From assembly GCA_045402695.1 (NCBI GenBank), contig JAWPNA010000355.1, positions 1 to 6,202 on the forward strand: a stretch of 6,202 nucleotides of DNA, in the 5' to 3' direction. Position numbers and translations under genes: made by a program. The DNA comes from JAWPNA01 sp045402695 (GTDB taxonomy: Bacteria; Acidobacteriota; Polarisedimenticolia; JACPZX01; DASXTC01). Under the pieces are notes generated by a model. The model saw only the letters and a list, made by a program, of their open reading frames with translations, did no database searches and had not been told where the DNA came from. Shown piece after piece: positions 1-5,964 of the stretch (its first letter is position 1; each line of letters begins with the position of its first letter).

Positions 1-15
1 ACGCTCTTCCGATCT
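1..15. other. Illumina adapter remnant at the contig end
   Basis: The first 15 bases, ACGCTCTTCCGATCT, are identical to the 3' end of the Illumina TruSeq universal adapter. Read on the minus strand they give AGATCGGAAGAGCGT, the start of the read-2 3' adapter, exactly as expected for untrimmed read-through at a contig end. Genomic sequence therefore begins at about position 16. The residues D-R-K-S that the minus-strand gene appears to encode here are artefacts. An exact 15-base match placed precisely at the edge is very unlikely by chance. Confidence 0.95.
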
Positions 16-2690
16 GTCCCGGACTGGCTCGCAACTCTGAACACGAAGCCGGTCCTGATCGACTCACCGATGAAAATGCTGCCGGACTTGTTGAGCATTG
101 GCCGCGTGAACTTGTATCCGATACGCACGGGGCTCGTGACGTCGTTTCCCTTGAGCAGATCGAGGGCCGGCGCCAGCGGGCTCACCGTGAAGTCGAAGGG
201 CACGATCGAACTGGCGTCAGGGCTCAGGTCGAACCTTCGCTCGGGCGTGAGACTGTCGAAGATGTTGTAGGCGAATTCGTCCAGTTGGGCGCCCTGCCCG
301 GCGTTGTTGGTGAACAGGACCCCAACCGTGTCGATCTGGACGTCGTCGCCGCAGTTGTTGATGATGTCGAAGAATACCTCTTGGTTCTTGAGCGCGCCGG
401 TGGTGGGCGACAGGTTGGGGTTGTTGGTCGAGATGCAGCACGCGACCACCGTGTTGACGGTGACGGTGGTGGAGGTCGATTCCGTACAGCCGGAGTTGTT
501 GGTCACCCAAGCGTCGATCGTGTACGCCTGGCCCGGCGTCGTGCCCGAGGAAGCGTTCCAGACATAGACGTACGGCGCCGTGCTGTCGGTCGCGGTGTAG
601 ATCACCGCCCCGGTGCTCGCGTTCTTGACCACGATCTGCGTGCTCTGCACCGGCGAGCCGCTCGCGCTGACCGTGATGGTCTGGTTGCCGGTGACGTTGC
701 TTCCGCCGGGGCTGATGCTCATCGAGACGCTGCCGCCGAAGTTGCAGCGCTCCGCCTCGTCGGGCGGCGACAGAAGTCCGTCGTTTCCAACGCAGTCGTC
801 CAGGGCCGCCACCCGGTAGTAGTAGCTCTGGAACCCCGTGATGTTGGGAACGTTGGGGTCCGAGAAGAGCGGGCTCGCGGGATTCGACACGAACCCGTTG
901 AACACCTGGGTGTAGGTCGCCTGGTTCGGGTCGTCGCCAGCGGCCACGACCGCTCGAAGCACCTTGTACTTGTCGATCAGGATGTTGGCCGGAGAAGCAC
1001 CGCTGCTCTGCGCGACGCGGCTCCACGTGACCTCGTGCAGGTCGTGGCCCATGTCGGTGGCCGACACCGATGTGGGCGCCGCGGGAGGATCACTCGCCGT
1101 GGAGGAGCCGTCGATCACGGAGGAGATGGCCCCGAGCTTTGCGCACTGGTCCTCCGCCTGCACTTTGTAGAAGTACTGGCGGCAGTTGACGACGTTGGTG
1201 TCGGCGAGTGAGCCGGCGGTCGCCCCGAGCGTGTTCGGGTCCCAGCTCTGGATCACCTGCGACGAGATGTTGGGATCGAAACTGTTGATCGCCCCCTTGT
1301 AGACCCGGAATCCGGCCAGATCCCGGATGGGATAGGGCGACTCGTCGCAACTCAGGTTCACCGTGTTGCCCGTGGGCGGCGACCAGGTCATGGCAATCTG
1401 GTTGTCCAGCGCCGCGAGGACAGCAGCAGCATCCCCTGTGCAGGAGGCCGCCGCGACCTGGGCCGGCGTGGTGGTATCTGTCGGTGTGGAAGGCCCGACG
1501 ATCACATTGCCGCTCTGGTTGCCGACCAAGTCCACGGAACGCACCGCGTAGTAGTGGGCACCGGTGATCCCCGAGACGTAGTGATTCTCGTCGTTCGTCG
1601 AGACCACGTTGGTGAGGCTTCCCGTCGAGGTGCCCCAGCTCACGGTGTAGCTGCCGATGTCGGGGTCGCCGCCGCTGTCCCACTTGAGGTACGTCCCGTT
1701 GCAGTGCCCCTGGCACGCCGTGAAGTTCGTCGGGGCGTTGGGATCGTCAAGATCGATGTCCACCACACCCACCATCCCCAGGTTGCGGGGGGTCACGTCG
1801 GTGGCCAGCGTGAACTTCCGGTAGTGCCGCGTGGGAGAGCTGGCATCGGTGGGGTCGATGTAGGCCAGGTCCGGGTCCTCGGTCATGCCGACCACGGCGA
1901 TGTTCACCCTGGCGATCCCCTTGCGCGCCGCCAGATCACCGGCGGATTCGCCGCCGCCGACGGCCGTCAACGTGATCGGCGCGCCGGAATTGGGGTCGAC
2001 GGCTCCGGAGTAGTAGATGAAGCTCATCGTCTTGATGTTGTCCGCAACCGGCTGCTTGACCACTGCCGTGCTGTTCGCCGAAACCGTGTACCGGTACAAG
2101 GTGTAGGGCGGCTCGTTCTGAGTCAGCGCGACGTTGCCGATGGTGACGGTCTCCTGGGTGCCGTCGCGCGGCACACCCGTCACGTCCGCGACGAAACTGA
2201 CGCTGGAGCCCCCGGTCCAGTTCGGTTTGCTGAGGGCGTAGGTCACGATCTCGTCGTTGCCGGTGCTGACGGTCTTGAACGTGGCCGAGCTGCCACCTAG
2301 CGTGGACTCGGGAGTCGTCCTGGCCGAGGCGTCCTCGAAATCGTAGTCGCCGCGCACGGTGATGACCGTGTCCCACATGCCCTCGATCTGCTCGTCGGGC
2401 CTGGCGGTGGCGCCGTCGGGGTTCACGTTGAACCCGGCCATCCTGACGTCGGCCACCATGCGGTCGAACGCAACGCGTGTGTTCTGCTGCTCGCTGGCCG
2501 CGTTCTCGTTCATCTTGAACGATTTCTGCAGGCTGTCGTACAGGGAGAAGGCAACGACGAACAGGATAGCCATGACCGTGACGGCCACCAGCACTTCGGC
2601 CAGTGTGAAGCCCGATTCCCGGCTCTCTTCGGCCGCCCGCCTGGGCGCTGCGATCTTGATGGGTTGCTTGCATGCTCTGGACTCGATCAC
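16..2690 (-). CDS. pilW: PilW-like minor pilin fused to FnIII/Ig-like domains, partial (3' end missing)
   Basis: This is one uninterrupted reading frame of at least 891 codons from GTG (2690-2688) to the contig end. I translated it throughout and found no stop. GTG is chosen because AGGAGGT lies 7 nt upstream; the nearby ATG at 2695 is out of frame and stops after two codons. Residues 1-27 are a basic leader ending ESG, cleaved before F28, with Glu at mature position +5 (E32) and a hydrophobic helix to about residue 50: a class III signal processed by prepilin peptidase. Residues about 50-310 look like a full PilW head, ending RHYRKFTLATDVTPRNLG. FnIII-like domains follow at about 317-400 (W337, HYYAV), 409-525 (W436, YFYKV) and 535-645 (W556, YYYRV). 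An Ig-like domain lies at 650-747 and a beta-rich Cys-containing region at 748-891. Ordinary PilW proteins are about 300-400 residues, so the extension is unusual. Inferred role: a minor pilin, probably at the pilus tip, with an exposed binding region. Confidence 0.88.
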
Positions 2691-2697
2691 GGCATCT

Positions 2698-2704
2698 ACC
2701 TCCT
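2698..2704 (-). promoter_or_regulatory. Shine-Dalgarno site that sets the GTG start of the pilW-like gene
   Basis: On the minus strand AGGAGGT sits 7 nt before the GTG at 2690 and only 2 nt before an out-of-frame ATG at 2695. The spacing favours GTG. The in-frame start gives an intact prepilin leader, whereas the ATG frame reads ATG-CCG-TGA and ends at once. The rest of the 99-nt gap (2691-2789) shows no promoter or terminator that I can support, so the gene is probably transcribed together with the pilin genes before it. Confidence 0.8.
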
Positions 2705-2789
2705 GGCCTCTCCTTCAGCCGGGCTTCCGGGTTCAGGGTCCGGGCGGCCTCGGTTCACTTCCTGTGCTCGATTGACTTCGTTGCACCTG

Positions 2790-3326
2790 TCAGAATCGGA
2801 CGCTCTCGATCTTCACGCTTCGGTTCCTTCTCAGCTCCGCCCATCCGAGCTGCACGCTGACGCGGATTCCCTCGCCCGAGGCGAACGTCGGTGTACTGAG
2901 AGTGCCGCCGACGGGAGTCATCTGAACCACGGCATAACCGCCGAACAGCTTGGAGCGGATGTCGCCGCCCCACAGGTCGTCGGCCTTGCTGCCCGACGTG
3001 CGCGTATCGGACGTGATGCCGGTGGCGTTGGGATCGGGGGTGCCGGTCTGCAGCAACAGGTACAGGCCGTTGTACGACTCTTTGTTGACGTCCTCCATGA
3101 TGTCCTGCGCGAGGGCCGTGGCCTGCGTGAGCTGCTTGCCTGACTTCACGTACGTCCCGCCCAGCACGAACATCGAGCAGACGGACACCATGACACCCGC
3201 CATCAGCCCGAGCGAGACGAGCACCTCGACGAGGCTGTACCCCTTCTGCCGCCTCCGGCCGGGGTCCGCCGGCGTCGCCGTTCCGAATCGATGTGGCTCC
3301 ATCGTCTGACCTCGCTGTGCGCTCAT
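2790..3326 (-). CDS. pilV: PilV-like minor pilin (prepilin-type N-terminal cleavage/methylation protein)
   Basis: This 178-residue protein has a basic leader ending RRRQKG, cleaved before Y30, with Glu at mature +5 (E34), then a hydrophobic helix (about 31-52) typical of type IV pilins. The rest is a short soluble head with the pattern expected of PilV-family minor pilins, including a C-terminal strand ending RSVKIESVRF. Such proteins sit in the inner membrane before assembly and prime or cap the pilus together with FimT/FimU, PilW and PilX. The ATG at 3326 overlaps the stop of the preceding gene as ATGA, which implies translational coupling. An alternative start, M9 at 3302, has its own GAGGT 6 nt upstream and would shorten the leader from 29 to 21 residues. 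The family call rests on length, leader and position between fimT- and pilW-like genes; the head domain alone is not diagnostic. Confidence 0.85.
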   Translation of the reverse strand: MSAQRGQTMEPHRFGTATPADPGRRRQKGYSLVEVLVSLGLMAGVMVSVCSMFVLGGTYVKSGKQLTQATALAQDIMEDVNKESYNGLYLLLQTGTPDPNATGITSDTRTSGSKADDLWGGDIRSKLFGGYAVVQMTPVGGTLSTPTFASGEGIRVSVQLGWAELRRNRSVKIESVRF

Positions 3327-3838
3327 CGCGTGAACCTCGCGCCCACCTTGCCGGCAGGCGAAAGAGTGATCTTGTAGAGATCGGTATACCCGCTGCCGAT
3401 GTTGATGCTCAGGCTCGTGTAGTTGGCGGTGGGGTTCTGATCGTCGGGAGTCGAAGGGTTGCTCACGGTGCCCGTCTGGTTCAGGTTGAACGTCAGCGCG
3501 CCGGTGGGCGCGTTGGCGACCGTGACGGCCTTCGGAAGCGAGAAGCTCTGTGTCGTCGCCGGCTTGCCGGGGATCGTGTAGTTGAACGAGTAGGTATTCG
3601 ATGGTGACGGGTTGATGGTGAATGTGACCGGCAGGTGCTGGGTGACCGCGATCTGCCGCGCCGCCCTCAGGTGTCCTACGAGCTGGTCGGATGCCGAGCG
3701 GGCCTTGTACGCCTTGAAGAAGGAGCCGACGTTCGGCACCGCCACCGCCGCGATGAAGCCGACGATGACGACCACTACAAGCAGTTCGGCCAGCGTGAAG
3801 CCCGACTCATCGCGGCACCTGTCCCTGTTTCGGTTCAT
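3323..3838 (-). CDS. fimT: GspH/FimT-family minor pilin
   Basis: This 171-residue protein has the leader MNRNRDRCRDESG, cleaved before F14, followed by the classic TLAELLVVVVIVGFIAAVAVPN helix start and Glu at mature +5 (E18). Downstream, the helix continuation with DQLVGHLRAARQIAVTQ and a beta-rich head that ends in a strand-glycine-strand pattern (LYKITLSPAGKVGARFTR) match GspH/FimT pseudopilins, which are usually about 150-190 residues. Family members are low-abundance components of the type IV pilus or type II secretion pseudopilus that help initiate fibre assembly. The pilin neighbours and the absence of gsp genes favour a pilus role. The start is supported by AGGAGG 6 nt upstream. It is the first gene behind the predicted sigma-54 promoter, so it leads the fimT-pilV-pilW unit. 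Confidence 0.9.
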   Translation of the reverse strand: MNRNRDRCRDESGFTLAELLVVVVIVGFIAAVAVPNVGSFFKAYKARSASDQLVGHLRAARQIAVTQHLPVTFTINPSPSNTYSFNYTIPGKPATTQSFSLPKAVTVANAPTGALTFNLNQTGTVSNPSTPDDQNPTANYTSLSINIGSGYTDLYKITLSPAGKVGARFTR

Positions 3839-3844
3839 CTCAGT

Positions 3845-3850
3845 CCTCCT
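3845..3850 (-). promoter_or_regulatory. Shine-Dalgarno site of the fimT-like gene
   Basis: On the minus strand AGGAGG lies 6 nt before the ATG at 3838. It falls within the roughly 20-nt leader that would follow the predicted sigma-54 start site, so the promoter and the ribosome binding site fit together without overlap. Confidence 0.8.
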
Positions 3851-3867
3851 CCCGTTCGCCCGGAGTC

Positions 3868-3885
3868 AAGCAACCGGCCTGCCAA
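3868..3885 (-). promoter_or_regulatory. Predicted sigma-54 (RpoN) -24/-12 promoter for the minor-pilin operon
   Basis: The minus strand reads TTGGCAGGCCGGTTGCTT. This matches the RpoN consensus (YTGGCACG-N4-TTGCW) at all but one of the well-conserved bases, with G where C is usual after TGGCA. The invariant GG (3883-3882) and GC (3871-3870) are separated by exactly 10 bp, the spacing RpoN requires. Transcription would start near 3856-3858, leaving a leader of about 20 nt that contains AGGAGG and runs into the fimT ATG. RpoN promoters need an NtrC-type activator; in Pseudomonas and Geobacter, PilR-type activators drive pilin genes this way. The adjacent PAS histidine kinase fits. The activator gene itself is not in the window. 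Confidence 0.72.
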
Positions 3886-3938
3886 CCCGCACGGCGTTGT
3901 CGGGTCGCGGCTTTTTCTTCAGCTCTCTCAGAGGGTTG

Positions 3939-3963
3939 CGCTGCGGCCGTCCAGGCCGCAGCG
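3939..3963. promoter_or_regulatory. Perfect 10-bp dyad, candidate activator-binding site (UAS)
   Basis: CGCTGCGGCC and GGCCGCAGCG form a perfect inverted repeat with a 5-bp spacer (3949-3953). It is centred about 93 bp upstream of the predicted sigma-54 start (about -81 to -105), where enhancer-binding proteins of the NtrC class normally bind as dimers. No T-run follows on either strand, so an intrinsic terminator is unlikely. An A-rich stretch on the minus strand (AAGAAAAA, 3919-3912) lies between dyad and promoter and might help DNA bending. The binding protein is unknown, and the arms do not match the NtrC consensus. Confidence 0.5.
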
Positions 3964-4023
3964 GCCGGGACGTGGTAAGGGCGGAGCATCCGGCGTATGG
4001 GAATGTGTTACAGAATGACTCGA

Positions 4024-4075
4024 TCCAGGCAGCGGGCTTCCGTCAGCAGGGTTCTGATAGGTGGGTCTGCCTGGA
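4024..4075. repeat. Long-loop 9-bp inverted repeat just after the kinase gene
   Basis: TCCAGGCAG (4024-4032) and CTGCCTGGA (4067-4075) are perfect reverse complements around a 34-nt loop. The loop contains a smaller dyad, TCAG/CTGA. The repeat begins 2 nt after the kinase stop codon. It could fold in the mRNA as a 3'-end stabilising or attenuating stem, or act as a second, distal protein-binding site about 166-217 bp upstream of the predicted pilin start. There is no U-tract, so I do not call it a terminator. Confidence 0.4.
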
Positions 4076-4077
4076 GA

Positions 4078-5961
4078 TCAGATTTGCACCGGCAACGTCA
4101 CGGTGAAGCAGGCTCCCCCGGATTCCGCGTTTCGCGCCGTGATCGCCCCATCGTGACTCACGATCGCCTTCTGCGCGAGCGCCAGCCCGAGCCCAGTCCC
4201 CCGCTGCTTGGTGGTGACGAACGGCGTGAACAGCCGCGCCAGCACCTCGGGAGGGATCCCGATGCCCGAGTCGGCCACCTCGATGCGCAGTTGATCTCCT
4301 CCCTCCTCCAGCACACCCGTCACGGTGATCAACCCCGACTCCGACGGGATTGCCTCGAGAGCGTTGCGCAACAGATTGCCGAACGCCTGCCGCAGCAGCA
4401 CCTCGTCGGCCCGGATCGATCCGGGCCACTCGCCCCCGATCGCGATGGTGATGCCCGACCGCTCCGAGTCCCGTGAGAGCTGAGCCGCCACATCCGCCAT
4501 CACCAGGCGCGGATCCCACTGTGAGGCATGGAGCGCGGCGGGGCGCGCGTACCGCAGGAAGTCCTCCACGACGCGTCCGATCGACTCGACCTCGCGCACG
4601 ATGGCCCCCGCGTGATCGCCGTGGCCGCATACCCCGCCCCCTTCGGCCGCCCGGGATCGGGCGCGGTCCTCATCGGGGGCACGTCTTCCGATCAGGCGCG
4701 CGTAGCCCAGGATCGTCGCCAGCGAATTGCGGAACTCGTGCGCGATGCCCGCCGACATCTCCCCCAGCCCGGCCAGGTTCTCCTTCAGCCGGACACGCTC
4801 GGCCAGCCCGCGGATCTCGGTCAGGTCCGAGAAGAGACAGAAGGCCCCGCCGCCCGGGGCGATGGTCGGGGGGATCGACGACACGGTCACACCAAGATGG
4901 GCCTGGCCGCCGGGGCGTCCCGCGTAAGGCACCACCTCGCGCGAGTGTGTCTTGCCGGCCTCCACACCGTCGCGCAGGATCTGCAGCAAGGCTTGCGAGG
5001 GAGCGAACACATCGCGGAAATCGCGCCCAACGATCCTGTCCCTCTGCATCCCGAGGATCGCCTCTCCTGCCGGGTTCAGGGCGGTGACGCTCCCGCCGGC
5101 ACCGATGATCAGCACGCCGCTCGTCAGGCCGTCGAGCAGCTCCCGGCTGACGGGGGACGGCCCGCCGGGCCGCGCCAGCGCGCGCATCCGTTCCAGCTCC
5201 CGCTCCTGGTCCTTCAGCTTCCCGATAACGCCGCGGAACGAGGCGATCAGATCGTGAGGGTCGTCGATGCGTCCGTCCGATTCAGGCGTCGGCGGCTCGC
5301 CGATCTGCAGCGCGGCCGCCTTCAGCGCCCGGTACGGACGAAGCACCCACCGCACGAACAGCATGGCGAGCGCCAGCACCACGAGTCCGGCGATCGCCTG
5401 GATCCAGGCCAGGGTGCGGATCTGCCGCGCCACCGTGCGCACGCCCAGCACCTCGTGGCCGACCTTGAGCAGCGACGCCGATCCGGAGCCTTCCTTCTCG
5501 AGAGCGAGGAAGACGTACACCTCGCCCCTGTCGGGGCCGTACTCGGAATCGCCGGGATCCTTCGTGGTGCCGACAGGCTCCTGAATGACAGCGGCCCCCG
5601 CATCGAGGCGTCCGAGATCTCTCTGGCAGACCTGCTCGGCGACGGGATCGGTCACCCCGATCCGCCACGGCTCGGTGCCATGGATGACCCGGCCCTCCCG
5701 ATCGACGATCTCGATCGAGGAGATCGAGTAGGCGCGCGCCAGATCTTTCAGCCGTGGAGCTCGCGCGCCCGCCTGCTCGATCAACTCGCGCTGCACCGCT
5801 CGCGACGAGGAGACGATCCGCCCTTCGGCCTCCTGGACCAGCAGGGCCTGCGACCGGTACAGGGCGTTGAGGCCGACCACGCCCACGGCCACGAGGAACA
5901 GCGCGAGCAGCACCAGGAAGAGCTTGACCTGGCTCTCGTACCCCTGCACACGGATCTCCAT
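4078..5961 (-). CDS. Membrane-bound PAS sensor histidine kinase (NtrB/PilS-like)
   Basis: This 627-residue kinase has TM1 at about 13-34, a periplasmic sensor of about 150 residues (36-184), and TM2 at about 185-207. A HAMP-like segment follows (about 203-255, with RWVLRPYRALKAA), then a short coiled coil, a PAS domain (about 272-385, GVLIIGAGGSVTALNPAGEAILG) and HisKA. The phospho-acceptor is H408 in GIAHEFRNSLATILGYARL. The ATPase domain is complete: N-box N529-N533 (NLLRNALEAIP), G1 DSGIGIP (D564), F-box LFTPFVTTK and G2 GTGLGLAL. It should phosphorylate an NtrC/PilR-type regulator encoded elsewhere. Unusually, helix 2 of the dimerisation domain is interrupted by a Gly/His/Cys-rich stretch of about 12 residues (441-452). 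The ATG is 3 nt after the peptidase stop, with GGGAG upstream inside that gene, so translation is probably coupled. The gene is not a typical six-TM Pseudomonas PilS; the pilus link comes from context. Confidence 0.93.
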   Translation of the reverse strand: MEIRVQGYESQVKLFLVLLALFLVAVGVVGLNALYRSQALLVQEAEGRIVSSSRAVQRELIEQAGARAPRLKDLARAYSISSIEIVDREGRVIHGTEPWRIGVTDPVAEQVCQRDLGRLDAGAAVIQEPVGTTKDPGDSEYGPDRGEVYVFLALEKEGSGSASLLKVGHEVLGVRTVARQIRTLAWIQAIAGLVVLALAMLFVRWVLRPYRALKAAALQIGEPPTPESDGRIDDPHDLIASFRGVIGKLKDQERELERMRALARPGGPSPVSRELLDGLTSGVLIIGAGGSVTALNPAGEAILGMQRDRIVGRDFRDVFAPSQALLQILRDGVEAGKTHSREVVPYAGRPGGQAHLGVTVSSIPPTIAPGGGAFCLFSDLTEIRGLAERVRLKENLAGLGEMSAGIAHEFRNSLATILGYARLIGRRAPDEDRARSRAAEGGGVCGHGDHAGAIVREVESIGRVVEDFLRYARPAALHASQWDPRLVMADVAAQLSRDSERSGITIAIGGEWPGSIRADEVLLRQAFGNLLRNALEAIPSESGLITVTGVLEEGGDQLRIEVADSGIGIPPEVLARLFTPFVTTKQRGTGLGLALAQKAIVSHDGAITARNAESGGACFTVTLPVQI

Positions 5962-5964
5962 GGG

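Noticed and set aside
285..1211. Long plus-strand open frame opposite the pilin fusion
   Set aside because: It is rich in Arg, Val, Asp and Gly with no recognisable domain, as expected of the antisense of a GC-rich gene. The minus-strand frame has clear domain logic over the same bases.
1742..1757. Calcium-binding DxDxDD-like motif (VDIDLDD) between the pilin head and the first FnIII domain
   Set aside because: A single short acidic linker without the spacing of dockerin, thrombospondin-3 or EF-hand loops is not enough for a call.
1554..2300. Second long plus-strand open frame
   Set aside because: Same reason: low-complexity His/Arg/Val/Gly composition and no supporting start signal. It lies within the confidently read pilin gene.
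1936..2673. Minus-strand open frame starting with ATG at 2673, in another frame from the pilin gene, with similar ones at 1090-1716 and 217-1026
   Set aside because: These are Arg/Gln/His-rich frame shadows. The frame starting at GTG 2690 carries the prepilin signal and FnIII-like motifs without a break.
3870..3939. Possible c-di-GMP-I (GEMM) riboswitch: GCAACC pairs with GGTTGC around two small stems, with GEMM-like stretches AAAAAGCC and GGCAGGCCGGTTGC on the minus strand
   Set aside because: The best-conserved GEMM blocks (GGGCAAACC and GGACGCAAAGCC) are not present, and the first stem is weak. The 3' part is better explained as a sigma-54 promoter, in which case most of this stretch would not be in the transcript. 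A covariance search against Rfam RF01051 would settle it.
3939..3963. Intrinsic transcription terminator
   Set aside because: The stem is strong but no T-run follows on either strand (minus strand continues CAACCCTC, plus strand GCCGGGAC).
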